Below are positions 12,502 through 24,952 of a stretch of 64,000 bases of DNA, piece by piece. Below the pieces are notes generated by a model that did no database searches, had not been told where the DNA came from, and saw only the letters and a program-made list of their open reading frames with translations. The stretch comes from Ailanthus altissimus. Taxonomy: Eukaryota > Streptophyta > Magnoliopsida > Sapindales > Simaroubaceae. Made by a program: the position numbers and the translations under genes. The stretch is from assembly GCA_946807835.1 (NCBI GenBank), contig OX327683.1:38313001-38377000 (forward strand), given 5' to 3'. Each line of letters starts with the position of its first letter. Within the stretch, counting starts at the first letter, position 1.

Positions 12502-12900
12502 GTTTGCTTGTAAGATTGGAGACTATTTTTCGTGTCTTTTAAATTGGCCTGGTACGGACACCCCATTATACGAAGACGTCGTAAACGTCTTCTTCAATGG
12601 TATTGGGGTATGCTTTTACGTTCAACAAAAAATATATATAATTTCCTTACAACTTTTATTGTTTTTCCTAATAATAATTAATAAATCTAAAATATTGTGA
12701 AGGCTTTGAAAGTTTATAATAAGTTGGTGCCCACAAACATGAAAAGAGTGCAGATTGTAGTGTGGCTGCAAATTTGCATATTTCATTGGAAAAATAAGGA
12801 GGGAGTGTTAAGTTGGAGAAAATTGAGATTTCGGACACTTAATTCACTGATGATGTTCAGCCTGACTACGAATTTTAAGCCTCGCCAATGACTGTATCAA

Positions 12901-13999
12901 TAGTATAATAATTTAATTTTTTTTCCTTGAATTATAATTACTTATGTTATTGATGAGTATTAGATTGTGAAAATTGATTATAATTACTTATGTATAGTTT
13001 GAGTCCGGTGCGTAATCATCGCAATATCATATCTTAAAGAAGAGGATAGATGATCTTAAAACAAGGCTATTTACCATTATTAATAAGGTTAACTCAGAAC
13101 TTTTTGCCAAGAATGATTGTGTTGGCTCAGAGGTATAAGTAGGATGGCTAAGGCCAAAGAAGATATCTTGCATCAGATATCTCTCTTAATGCAACAGTTT
13201 AAGCCAACCAAGATCTTTAAAGATGAAAGGTAGAGTATGGTACGTTTTGAACCTAAATTTCATTGGGTATATAGTTTAACAAGTCAATACATTAATTGGT
13301 ATTGTTTGATTTTATAGAGTACCAAATTTATAGCTGTTGACTTTCAAGCCTATGCTTTTGTTAGCGAGTCTCAGCATCAACCCATGGCAATAGATATACA
13401 ATATGTAATTGATAACCCTACTAGTATAAAAATTATACATGCTCTAGGTTAAAACATGAGCAGGTATGAGCACATTCGCAAGAATACAACAATTTAAGTC
13501 AGTCCATATACCAATTCATTGGAAAAGCTTGTGAAAAAGAAACTTGTGAAATTGCAAGTAGCACATACAATTAACATAAACGGGCAACTGATTCTTATTA
13601 ATCAGACTAAATTTACTAAGATTTTAGATTGGATAAAAAAATGACCCAACGCAGTGGGTTCGTTTGGACGGACTCGATTCCAACTATATGTGATTTAATT
13701 ACCTACTAGAACACTGGCTTGACGATTTGTATTTGTATACTTTTTTGTGAGTTGTCTAATAGTATCAAAACTTATACATATTCTTTATTTTGCAGCATAT
13801 AAATGAGTACTTAAAGATTTTTCGTTTACGTTAAAGAACGTTTTCTTATATATACTCAAGGGATTGCACAACTGTAGATGTATATTTTTACCTGAGCTAT
13901 TTTTTACCTGTTTATTTTGCATATAACATTATCATACCTTTGTATATATATGAACTATTAATGAGTTTAATGTCGTATATATTTATCTTTAAGAGTACA
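12901..13999. other. MULE interior between its two gene remnants
   Basis: AT-rich decayed sequence with only short interrupted frames. It may contain the 3' part of the DUF1985/ULP1-type gene, but no catalytic motif was recognised. Confidence 0.35.
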
Positions 14000-15950
14000 T
14001 TCAATAAATATGACAAACGTCCTTTACCATTGATCCTCCAGATGAAGACCAATAGCTCGAACCGTTGTTGGCTTATGCACTCGAAATAAAGACCGAGTTA
14101 CTTGATGCTAAACCGTAGGCATTAGTTAATAAAGTACTTCTAAGAATAACCTTTATTGTGCATATAACAACATTAATTTTAAAATAATACAATAATAGTT
14201 TTTGTAGGTATATATTCCTTTGAATATCATTCGAGGATATTGATTTGTAGCAGAGCTCGATCTTATTTGAATGACAATTGTTCTTTATGATTCCAATGTG
14301 AATGGCCATTCCGATAAGACCATCATAAAATTTGTATAGCCTCTGCGTGTTGTAATATTTTTGTACCTTTAAAAATATAGATTTTATAGTTTTGGGGCAT
14401 ACAAGGCCTAAATTTGTTCCCTTGATCGTGATTCGTTTATGGGAGAACATGTCGCAATAAGAGGTTGGGAGCAGAGACTATGACGCCTTCATCTGTATGT
14501 ATATTAAGTATCTTTTGTTAGGTCGATCATTTGATTCCATCCCTTAGATGGTACCTTTTATAAATAAAAGATGACCGTTAATTTGTAGACCGCTACATAA
14601 TATGCTTTGTAGATGTTTAATACTATATTTTTTTTTATATATGCATTTATGTCATATTATTTGTTTTAATGTTTGCATATTGGGTAGATGTGTGCGGAGA
14701 TGATATATAATTAGATAAAAGTGTATTTTTTTCAATATGATAGATTTGGTAACGTCCATATAATATGGAGATTCTGCCGAAATTTTGTTAAAATTTTCAA
14801 AATCAATACTAAGGACAAGTGTATTACGAAATAATAAAGTATGTAATAAAAAGTATAAGTGCATTATGAACTCATAGTTTAACCATAAACCACTCCCAAG
14901 AAGTATCATTTTTCGAGTCAATAATTTTCTAGGCCAATGAAAAAAAATCTGATTGTTTTCATCTTTACAAACGGTCACAAATATTGTATGAAGATAGGAA
15001 CCTTTCAAAAATGTTCTATTCGTTGCAATCACTAATTGGATTGATGAATTAAAATTTCTGATGCAAGGTCTTAACGTAAAAAAAAAATACTTGAAGTGAT
15101 TATTTGCATTATTTTTCAAATGAGTAACTATACTCGGTTATTTTGTTGCAACATATAGCTCTATATAGGAAGCAATCTGAATGAATCATTTGGAGCACCT
15201 CTTATTAATCTTTATGCAAGCTCCCTAGCTCGCCAAGATGTAGTATACATTATTTGAACACTGAATTCTTCATGTATATCTGTTTGAATATCTTTCAACT
15301 TATAATTTTTATTGATCAATGTAAATTTTTTTTTTATTACTTTAGTAATAATTTAACTTTTGACTTGCTGGTGACCATCTTGCAATTGACTCAAAGCACA
15401 AATGTGCTCTACATCTACTCGCCTTACGATAAAAAATGTCACCCTTCCATTGACACTGCTCGTAATCTTCACTTGTATCTGTCATCATCGTATTTCAACT
15501 TGAAACGATCTTTGGACTTGTAAACTTTGAAACTCCAATTTTCCTTCAGTGCAACTATGTTTATAGCTTTATGAATTTCATCTTTGTTGTTATACAACTT
15601 TCTTATAAATACATCATCAATTCCAATAGAAAATATCTTTTTCAATATGTTCAAGTCAAATAATAGTATTTTAGGCTAAAATTGAAATGGATTTTCTATA
15701 ATCTTTTATTCTCTGCCATAATCATTATAATAATCATCATCATCACCACCCTCGTCATCATCATTATGCTCATTGTCATCATCATCATCATCATCACCAG
15801 CATTTTCATCTCCAGTCTCTTCATAATCATCATCATCCTCATCATCATCATAATTTCTACTATCATTATCAACATCATAACCAACATCGTAAATATGATT
15901 ATCATTCTCATAACATTCCTCATTTTCCCTATCATTACTCACATTATATC
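14000..15950 (-). pseudogene. MURA-type MULE transposase, broken
   Basis: Read on the - strand: an aspartate-rich stretch (about 15942-15706), then a MuDR N-terminal-like region (15654-15469, with NNKDEIHKAINIVALKENWSF), then the transposase core (15119-14652) with NRTFLKGSYLHTIF and VCKDENNQIF. In active relatives the first motif reads DGTFLKG; here the aspartate codon is replaced by asparagine and the glycine by arginine, so the first acidic catalytic residue is missing. Frameshifts and stops interrupt the order, and 14450-14073 may be the C-terminal remnant. It lies just inside the right inverted end and runs away from it, as mudrA-type genes do. The protein would have cut and rejoined DNA at MULE ends. 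Confidence 0.7.
15722..15870. repeat. ATC/GAT triplet-rich tract
   Basis: Imperfect repeats of TCATCA. On the - strand they encode the aspartate-rich segment of the transposase remnant; on the + strand they create long open frames that are not genes. Confidence 0.8.
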
Positions 15951-16639
15951 CAACATCTTAACCAATATCATAGTCAAGATCAACGTTAATGCTAACATCT
16001 GCATATATGACTATTAAAATATATATAGCCTGGTTGTTCATTGACCATCAGAGGAGAAAAATGATAATCCTTCGACAAATTTGAAATATACATAGGGGTT
16101 TCTGATGAAAATTAATTAGCATAACCTTATTTTTACTCCATGGGTGCTTTTGTATTACTTTCATATTTAAGAGCTCGAGCATTCACAGTTATACAAAAAG
16201 GTATAGTTATATTATTCTGTAAGCTTAACTACAATATCGCATCGTTGTTATTTTCAAGTAGAATAGGTCTCAATTTTATAGTACTTAAAGGAACCTCGAA
16301 CTTCAAAGTCACTTTATAATACACCTGATCAACTATTAGAAGATAACAAACTCTTCTTAATAACGATTTATATTTGATATTTTTTAAAACTATCATGTGC
16401 ATATTTTAATATCCAATGTATCTTTTAAAACTATCACTAGAACTCTCCCATCTTCCCCCAAAACATATAACGGTCAAAATTTGCACTATGATAATCAGTA
16501 ACACTTGAAAAAAATAACACTATTTTAGTATAATTATATATACAATTAAATTAAAAATAATACAAAATATTGAATATATAAATAAATATATACAAATATA
16601 AACTTAATATAAATAAATAAAATAAAATAAATTTTTTTA

Positions 16640-17349
16640 ATAATGCCACGTGCGACGCCCACGTGGTGCGTTGCCCCATGTGCCAAGCTACCGTGCGCTC
16701 TGATAAGCTTGTATTAGGGCTTGTAGCAGGCGCATGGGCGTGCAACAAGGTGCCCCTAGTGCCTTGTTGCGTTGGTCGCGCCCTAATACATGGAACAGCT
16801 TGGCACGTGCACCCACGTGCCTGTGCGTGGTTGCAATATGCCGATGCATGATGGCAATCGATAGCGCGTAAGGGCTTGAAAAAGGTCAACATGATTGTTT
16901 TTTGTATTTTTGATCATTTTAAATTATTTTTCTGTCATTTTCGATCTCCTACACTGATTTCAACCTATTTTATATATTATTAACACTACAACTATACATG
17001 TCTAATAATTACATATAAAAACAAATAAAATTAAATTTAAGATAAAAATTTATTAATTTTTATTGATTTTTAAATTTTTTAACTCTACAATTTATTATTT
17101 TTGCAAAAATTTTTAAAATTTATTAAATTTGTAATCGACTTATAAGTTTAAGAGAATTTTAAAAAAAATTAGTATTGACCAAGAGAGAGTTGTTAGAAAG
17201 TTGTGAGAAAGTTTTTACCGAAAAAAAAAATTATTTTGTGAAAAGTAAAATAAAAAAATAGTATATTTGATTAATATAATATTAATTATTTAATTGCGGT
17301 CAAAAATACTTTTTTTTGTTTAAAAATATGGTAATTACGAAAATTTTCC
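16640..17349 (-). repeat. MULE right inverted end with GC-rich, G-box-rich island
   Basis: Inverted match to 7435-8050. The inner part (about 16645-16870) is a sharp GC-rich island in AT-rich surroundings and holds four CACGTG palindromes (16649, 16662, 16804 and 16814). Because the transposase remnant starts just inside it and reads away, this island is a plausible former promoter region. Confidence 0.65.
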
Positions 17350-17665
17350 AAACGTTAATTAGCTTTGGCGTGTTCTCTTCGTAATTTCCTTTTCGTGCAA
17401 AAGTTTAAACAAATATCATAATGAAGCACAAACCGACTCAACTCAACTTTCCAAGTTTGACCGAGACCTATTTGTACAAAGGAACAAAAATTAACTTGGA
17501 TTTCATTGGTTCCAAATTTTTATATATAAGCAAAGCCCATGTCAGCCATCATTCTCAATTCTAATAGTGGTACTGGTACCTGCGTATGGGTTTATTGGTC
17601 AGTTAAAAAGTAAATTTCAAATATTACGCATAGTATATGCGTGCTTCCATGTCGCATCGAAAAGT
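17350..17665. other. Short intergenic stretch
   Basis: Begins with the MULE target duplication AAACGTTAA. A TATATATAAG motif at about 17520-17530 looks like a TATA box, but no coding sequence follows before the next insertion. Confidence 0.4.
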
Positions 17666-17680
17666 TTGTATAAAGAATTT

Positions 17681-18750
17681 TTTTTTTTTAAAGTTCAAGT
17701 GTAATGTTATTGTTTAAATTAGTGATATTATAATATAAAATTTTTAATATCAAATTAAAGAATTATTGAAATATTATATAAAAATAAAATAAATTTATTA
17801 TAATTCGTTTGAACTTATTATTATTTTTTATAGAGAAAATAATTAAATTTTATAATAGAGATTATCTATAAATGTGATTATTACGATTATCTCTGAAATA
17901 AGAAAATTTATCCTCGCATAACAAGAAATACCTACCATTTCGTAAAAGGGATAAACTACCTTATTGTAAAAGGGATAAATTACTCTCAAATAGGAGGGAA
18001 TGGTCTCCTCTCACACATGAGGGACTAAAATCTAACTCTCGCAAAGATTATTACACAAAAAATTACTCTAACATAAGAAGGAGATTACAAAAATACTCTT
18101 AGACTAATATTCATTGGCCACGCCAAACCCTAATTTAACTATTAACCACCAACGCACAAAAGCAATACAACCCAATTATTATTCTGATAACAAATCGGCG
18201 ACAAAACTTTTGTAGAAATAGGAGTTCAAAGGCAAAAGTCGCTAGATCCGGCAAAGTTTAACACTGACAAAGCACAAATCTAACTTTTCACGGCAGGCAT
18301 CGGTGGTACATAGTTGCTAGGGGAAGGCAGCAAGAAGACGCTTATGTTGACTTCATCTAGCACTCGTCAGTGAAAGAAAATGCAGTGGTCAAAATGAAAG
18401 TCTGACTTCACATGGTAGTGGTTGCGGCGGCTCTATGACAAAAATGAAGATTTCATAATTGCTTTAAAGGATGACGATGAGGGGTTGCTCATGTTGTCGC
18501 ATTTAGCCGTCGTTAATGAGAAAGAACTCTATCGGAACCAGAACCAAGTTTGACATATTTTGCAAAAGAAAATAAAAAAATAGAAAAACACAAAGAAAAA
18601 ATTATAGCTATTAAAGAGATGAGTAGAATAAGAGGAGAAGAGGAGGGATGCCGCCAAAGGGGGTTTTTTGGGCCCCCTCTTGGGTGGCTAGGTGTTTTAA
18701 TAAGGACGGCGCTTTTTTTTTCATTTTCTTTGAGAGAAAATATAGGTTCC
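17681..18750 (-). mobile_element. Unclassified retroposon with 15-bp target duplication
   Basis: The 15-mer TTGTATAAAGAATTT occurs exactly at 17666-17680 and 18751-18765, bracketing about 1.07 kb. The left edge is a run of T, which on the - strand is a poly(A) tail. A long, exact, non-fixed-length target duplication plus a terminal A tail is typical of LINE-type retroposition (LINE, SINE or a retroposed transcript). I recognised no reverse transcriptase and no gene family inside; a GC-richer patch occurs near 18640-18710. Confidence 0.65.
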
Positions 18751-18765
18751 TTGTATAAAGAATTT

Positions 18766-19918
18766 GTATAATATTAAATACATAGAAAAATCACGTGACG
18801 ATCAGGCGTGAATAGTTTTGCGGGAACTTTACAGAGGATCCCTTTTCCTCACCAATTAAATTCGAAAGTTGAAGAAGAGGTTGGTGGTTGGCAAGTAGGA
18901 TATCAGCCCATTCGTCCAAACTGCTAGCATCCACTTGCGCTCAAACATATTGAAAATTTATTTGTAATATTTCATTTAAATAACATATATAATATATAAA
19001 ACGTATTTATTTATAATACACTTAAATAGAACAAAAATAAAAATAAAAATTAATACTACAGTACAGCTCCCAAAGTGGGTCAACATCTAACGAGATTGAG
19101 ATTGAGAGAGTTAAGAGGTCAACTAGAATCTTAGTTGAACCACCAAAACAACCAATTCAGCAAAGAGTAAAAGATGATTTCGTATTACGCGCGACCCATC
19201 AATAATTTCGACTAATGAACTCGGGTACATTTGTCGGGAATCAATATTCAATACTCCTCTTACGCAGAGATAATATGTCAAGGTTGCATTTGATTGGAAA
19301 CCAAACAGTTCATTTATCATAATGCTGACATGTTTATATGGACAAGACAGCGACATCCTAATGATAAATGTTCTTGTTTATGCTTCTGTCATTGTTAATT
19401 GTCATGACAAGTTTGAGAACTATTCATTCTTTAAAAGCCGGCTTACCTTTCAAAACAAAAATGATTGTATATAGATGTATATACGGATACGTATGAATTT
19501 GCCCTGTACTGATTCAGCAAACTTTTCTCAGGTACTCTCACCAGACATTCACTGTTAATGCAGCCAGAGGCTCAATCTTGAAGCTTAAAATGATGGGTCT
19601 ACGTCTTTCTTTCAACTTGGTTAAAAGAATTTCATACTTCAAAGAACAGGATCGGACAAGATTATCTCCTATTTCTTCAAACAAAAGATCTCACCAACAA
19701 GAATACAGTGTATAATAATCATTTCTACAGTGTTTCTGAGATATACGTTCACTGTTCATATAAAACTCGCAAACTTATTTTTTGGCCAACTCGTTTATCA
19801 TTAAGGAGAGTTGCCAACAGCATCTCATATATAAATGAAATGGGAGGCAAATAATTCTATTATAAGTTGTCATAGCGCAAGTTCTATTGAGCAAGCCGCA
19901 TCACCATTCTGGGGATTC
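18766..19918. other. Intergenic DNA and 3' flank of CHY1
   Basis: No supported gene. A 77-codon - strand frame at 19123-19356 has no recognisable domain. The last part should include the CHY1 3' untranslated region. Confidence 0.5.
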
Positions 19919-22900
19919 TTAAAGCTTTGCAATGGTGGAGGCAGGCAAGTTGGACCTAGCGGGAAGCTTTAGATCTTCCCATCCGACATCGTTCACCTTG
20001 GAGAAATAGTGGTCAACCATACTGTCAGTGATTAGATCCAATTTAGAAGGCTCCCACTGAAAAAGAAAAACAAGAATTATTTGTCAAATCTAAAAGAAAA
20101 AGAGTCTATTGAATTACTTAAAGAAACCCTATGCAACATAAAATCTATGGAGAGTACAATCAAAGATGCAAAGATATGGAAGAGAATGTTCGCCAACCTT
20201 TGGGTTCTTATCCTTATCTATTAGTATGGCTCTGCAACCCTGCATCAAAAGAAAAGCTTTTAGAGACAATCACATGAAAAATGATAATAAAAAGCATATA
20301 CTAGAGAGTTTAAAACCTCAAAGAAGTCCTTGCTAACTTCTCCCCTCATGACATGACAAACCATTCTATACTCACGAACAAGGCATTGACCAACACCTTG
20401 AAGCCTTCCTTCTCTAGACTGAAATAATGGGAGCAAAATCAGCTTTATCAAACAAACTTTCAGAAACTTCAACCAAATTTTGGCATAATGAGATAACATA
20501 ATCAAAGGCATGCTATGCACATACTGATCTAAGAGAAATTTTAAGACTTGTTGGTGAAGCTTTCTTCAATGACTGAATAGTATCTAATATCCATGCATCT
20601 GTTCCATATGAGCTTTCCTTCTCCTACATTTAAGCAAGCATAAGACTCATGTCACTTTACTGCAAACAATATTACAATGATCAAGCAAAACATACAAACA
20701 GATACTCTGAAATATATTACAGGGAGAACACATCAATGTTCTCCATACGGAACCAATCCACATCATCAACTTACCAGAGCAGATAAAATTTCTTCTGCTG
20801 TTCTTCGAGAAAAGCACTTATCAATAACATCCATCCTAAGCCAAGAAGCCACTTGTTATAAGAACTGGTAGAACACATGGCAAATCTATTTGGCTAATGT
20901 TTATTCCAAAGAATTTATTGTGTACACATTGAAGACCTGGAATTGCTGACAGAATGAGCTAAAACCAGACAAATGGATATTGTACATAAAATTCATGAAG
21001 ATGATAGTTGTAATCAGGAAGGTGCCTTTAACTCAGGTAACAAGTCACACTTTCTCAAAAGTATCACTATGAAACATTGAGAATCCATGAATTAGCGACT
21101 TTCCCAGGAATGCATAGTGTTTTATAGTTTCCAACTTGAGGTACCACTTTCTCTTCCTCACTCCCACTCTCTCTCTGATTACAACAATAGAGCAATCAGA
21201 TGAACTTTTTTCGCAAAACATGACTAACCAAACCCAAACCCAACCCAACAGATGTGCAATATCCTTGGATAAGACTAATAGTACTCAGTAAATTGAAAAT
21301 AACTATTTTACATCAACCAAAGAAGAATGCAAAATTATAAATAAAAAAACTAACCGATGATAAGCACTGTTGTCTTTCAAAGAAGGTTGCTGAGAAAATT
21401 TATCAATAATTGCTGAAATGACCGCTGGATCACTTGAATCTACCTTGCACAATGCTTCTTCTAACAAAGACAACCTCTGTCAATCCCATAAAACAAGTAA
21501 GTACTAGCATCTGAATGGCATGAGTACTCACATGATTATAAGCAATAAAATTAAAAACGTATGACTTGAGGTAGAGAGGTAAGGTGCTGAAAACCATTCT
21601 TTTATTATTGATATAGAAAAATCCTCGTCAAACTTTGCCACAACAAGAAATCTTCAAAAGTTGGGAAAATTTTGTTCTCTAAGTTTAGGCTCTTGACAAG
21701 GTTTCAGACATTTGTCAACTAGTTGTAGTATCCAATCCTAGAGATGTGAAGATTGAACTTCAGATTCTAGCAAACAAATGTTAGTTATAGCAACCCATCT
21801 TTAAATAATCAATCAAATTTCTATGAATAGCTTTAACAAACATGTGAATTTGAAAGAATATCCATTTCAATGATTATAACCATAGAGGAAGCATACTGAT
21901 GAGGGGACAAAGTGAGTTGCAAGACCGCATGCAAGCATTTCAGCACCATCCAACCTTGCACCTGTCAGACCAGCATATTCTCCTGCCAAAAATTAAAGAA
22001 GATAGTTCTGTAACTATAAAAGCTCCAAGTTCAGCTTAATAAAAAAAAATAACATGACTAATGAATAGTCATATGGCCATAGCTAACAAATATTACAGGA
22101 CATATAGATGAAGGCCCCCCCTCACTAAATCACATAAAAGATACCAAGTAAAATCAACAAAGTTTTCCTTGCTAAATAAACTTGCAGTATTTATTTTTCT
22201 CTCTCAAACAAGATTGGAAGGTAGGATTAGCTGATACAGTGAAAGAGTATAAGGAATCAACCAGTAAGGAGAAGGATCACTACTTCCTTCAATAATAGGT
22301 TTCTCTCAAGTAGGATGCAAGTCCATCATTTGATAATTCACCCCAATCTTATGGGGAGATGAAATGCCTAGCAACCAAAGGCCACAGGCATAACATTGAA
22401 GCAACATTATCTCATCTTTGGAGAGGATTGAATTTGGCAATCTCATATAGAAATTGAATTGAGAGCATGAAAGCTATAACCAAGAAAATAACTAGCATTA
22501 CCAAAGAATCCTGGGAGTCTTGACAAGAAATAAGAGGCCCCTACATCTGGGAAGAGTCCCAAAGCTGCCTCAGGCATTGCAAATACCTGCAAATGTAGAA
22601 TACAAAGATATGCTTACTGAGATAGAGCCATTAATTGAGAAAACTTTTTCAGATATTTTTATCAAACTGTCCTGCTTATTTGTTGAAAATGCCTAACTGG
22701 ATAAATATCAGCATTAAATTGTCTTTCATTATTTGGTCTCCACTCCCACAGTACATATGAATCACAAGACAGATAGCGAAATAAGCTTAAAAGATTAAGA
22801 TATTATGATTAGCAACTAACTCAAAATGGTAATAACTAAATCTTTATGACTAAAAGTGATGAACTCAAAAGAAAGTAAGGAATACCGTATTCTCCGTTGC

Positions 22901-23774
22901 AACACGGAATCTACCGTGTATTGACGCACCAGCCCCACCTCCCATGACAATTCCATTAAGAATCGAAACCTTCAATCACATTTATGTGCTAACCATAAGA
23001 AATTTTTTTTGGATAAATCATGGAAGATCATTCAAGTCTTAGCAGAATGAGCTACCTGGGGCTTAGTGTAGGTTGCCATCAAATAATTTAATGTAAATTC
23101 CTTGTAAAAGAATTCGGCAGCTGATCTCATATAACCTATTGAAACAGATGATTACAAGGTGCAGTGAACTTCCCATTCAACAATCTTTACTCTGATAAAT
23201 AAGATTCCCACATGTACCCAATAAAAAAAACAATACATCTACCATCAGTAATACTGCAGACGACGGTGGCCACATCACCACCAGCACAAAAAGCTCTTCC
23301 TTTTCCCTACACACAACTAACTATTCATTAGCTGCAAGTCTGAAAAGAACGGGTGACACTTGCAAGGTAAGAAAATGATTGTATTTTAATGAATTTTTCA
23401 AAGCGGAGTACCTTAACAATTACGAGCTTGACATTAGAATCGGTCTCATAGCGTAGGAAAAGTTCCACCAGCCGAGAAACCTACAATTCGAATGGGACAA
23501 ACAAATAGAAAATGACTTAGAATCGGACAGATTATGGTTTGAACGAGAAAAGAGAAGCTTCAATTGCAGAATAATGAGAGTATACCATTTGAAATGAAAG
23601 GGCATTCAATTGCTTGGGCCTGTTAAGAGTCAATATTCTTGCAAATGAGATCTCTTGTTCTAAAACCTGTGACAGGAAATCACAGTGAGCTGAGTGATCC
23701 CATAGCATATACATGTTTACCTGCAATAGAAACAAAGAAGAGAAAGCCCCCACCTGGTCTTCCTGAGGAGCCAT
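19919..23774 (-). CDS. CHY1: 3-hydroxyisobutyryl-CoA hydrolase, CHY1-type, peroxisomal
   Basis: Fourteen exons, all with GT-AG junctions and joining in frame to 377 residues, close to the known ~378: 23774-23754, 23666-23586, 23480-23412, 23306-23243, 23135-23056, 22969-22886, 22586-22502, 21982-21897, 21476-21355, 20835-20775, 20623-20525, 20418-20317, 20239-20198, 20056-19919. Crotonase-fold motifs are clear: LNRPKQLNALS, GRAFCAGGDV, GIVMGGGAGASIHGRFRVATE and MPEAALGLFPDVGASYFLSRL. The protein ends AKL, a type 1 peroxisomal targeting signal. Family knowledge: it hydrolyses 3-hydroxyisobutyryl-CoA in valine breakdown, and loss of Arabidopsis CHY1 also disturbs fatty-acid beta-oxidation. The first exon encodes only seven residues and was chosen because its ATG splices in frame. 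It is divergent from the allantoin synthase gene 1.2 kb away. No defects seen. Confidence 0.95.
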
Positions 23775-23970
23775 CTTCGTACTTTTTGAGTCTTAGAAAG
23801 GTTGCTTCTTCTCTATCACAATTTTTCAGAAGATTCACCAATTACCACTGCGACGAGGACGACAGTTTTGAGACTCGCGAGCGAATTGACTCATTGAGTG
23901 AGCGACCTTCCAATCCAACCGTTTTCAGTTTCTAAACCTTAACTAATATTAAAAACAAGCAGCAATAAAC

Positions 23971-24042
23971 GAACATGTGGCCTAATGGAAAAGGTGCCTG
24001 ACTTCTAATTAGGCGATTGTGGGTTCGAGTCCTACCGGTCTA
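23971..24042 (+). pseudogene. tRNA-Arg(UCU)-like sequence, acceptor stem degraded
   Basis: The D arm (GCCTAATGG...), an anticodon arm with loop CTTCTAA (anticodon TCT) and the T arm with GGTTCGAGTCC are all well formed. The 7-base acceptor strands (GAACATG and CGGTCTA) pair at only about three positions, so this is more likely a tRNA-derived remnant than a working gene. It lies between the divergent CHY1 and allantoin synthase genes. A tRNAscan-type score would settle it. Confidence 0.6.
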
Positions 24043-24952
24043 CAACGAAAACCGCGGGCGCGTGTAGGTTCCGCAATAAATGAAATTGCGTTATTAACCA
24101 TTTTTTTAATATTAAAAACTTAACAGTATTTAAAAAATATATAAGAAAGCAAGTTACTACAATAAATTTATATCTTAAATTTAAGGGATTTACGTAGATT
24201 ATTTTTTCTTTTGTGGAATTACCTGCAAGCAATTTACATTTTGTTTTTTTTATTTTTACTTTTTAATTTCTAAAAATTTATGTTAAATTTCAAAAGAATT
24301 AATTTTGTGTATTATTTTTTTAATAATATTAGACATCTCAAAATTTTATTCTAAATTATATTTAAAAAAAATGTATTATTATTTTTTTAGTGAAATTTTG
24401 AAATAAGTAATTCCCATAAATAGTTGATAATAATAAAAAATAACACTTGCCTAAATTGTTTAGTGGTAAAAAAAATTTACACTATATTTTAAAAATCTTA
24501 ACTTGGAATCCCCTTACATTATATAAAAAAATTATTTAAAAATAAATAAAAATGTATTAAATTATTAAAAGGCAAAATTTACTAAAAACCAAAGTATTGA
24601 AATTTGGGATGCACTAGAAAAAACAAAATTACTAAAGTAAAAAATATGTATCTTTTAAAATGTAAGAATATAAAATAATTATGAGAAAATTTTTTTTTTT
24701 GATACGGGGAAGCAAAAAAAAAATTCTTTATATTTTTTTTATTAAATTTTAAAAACATAAACCTAAAATAATTATATGAAAAATAAATTTACTTTTTTTT
24801 AACATTAAGGAGGGGAGTAATATAAAAATAATAATTATAATTATAAAAATAAATGATAAATATAAGAAATCAGTTAGGGAAAGTGCCACTTTCCTTGACA
24901 AGTGTAAGGCTTCTTTTTGGATCGGTGGCGATAGATTCAGTGATTGAGAGAG
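24043..24952. other. AT-rich spacer upstream of the allantoin synthase gene
   Basis: Very AT-rich with many homopolymer runs and no gene seen. The last 100 bases should include the promoter and 5' leader of the next gene. Confidence 0.5.

Larger units (their letters stand above)
9421..12900 (+). pseudogene. DUF1985-type MULE gene, broken and split by an LTR
   Basis: Fragments of a DUF1985-like protein: RDYPVV...DRLW near 9535-9590, VDNLDEFNAYPWG near 9750-9800, VWIYEAMSRCGQ just before the LTR at about 10018-10055 (repeated at about 10228-10265), and after the LTR KIGDYFSCLLNW near 12516-12550, then ALKVYNKLVPTN near 12703. Reading through the target duplication GTTTG restores the frame across the LTR site. 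Stop codons (for example at 9703) show it is dead. Family knowledge: DUF1985 genes are carried by plant MULEs beside or fused to ULP1-like cysteine protease domains; their role in transposition is unclear. Sequence from 12.9 to about 14.0 kb may be its decayed 3' part, but no protease motif is clear. Confidence 0.6.
7435..17349. mobile_element. Mutator-like element (MULE) with long inverted ends, decayed
   Basis: The left end (from 7435, GGGAAATTTTTCGTA) and the inverted right end (to 17349, GGAAAATTTTCGTAA) match, and inverted similarity continues for several hundred bases, clearest between 7745-7860 and 16880-17010. The flanks AAAAGTTAA (7426-7434) and AAACGTTAA (17350-17358) agree at 8 of 9 bases, as expected for the 9-bp duplication MULEs make. 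Inside are a broken DUF1985-type gene on the + strand and a broken MURA-type transposase on the - strand. That pair is known from plant MULEs that carry ULP1-like genes (the KAONASHI type); I did not see a convincing ULP1 protease domain. Later insertions (hAT-like element, family B LTR) lengthened it. Confidence 0.8.

Noticed and set aside
13860..14060. Possible ULP1 protease domain of the DUF1985-type gene
   Set aside because: No His-Asp-Cys catalytic pattern could be found in any + strand frame.
15682..16017. Isoleucine-rich 111-codon + strand ORF and methionine-rich - strand frames
   Set aside because: Artefacts of the ATC/GAT triplet-rich tract. Only the aspartate-rich - strand frame fits the transposase context.
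16551..16892. Cysteine/histidine-rich ORFs on both strands
   Set aside because: They fall in the GC island of the MULE inverted end and show no domain.
19123..19356. 77-codon - strand ORF downstream of CHY1
   Set aside because: No family recognised; may overlap the 3' flank of CHY1.
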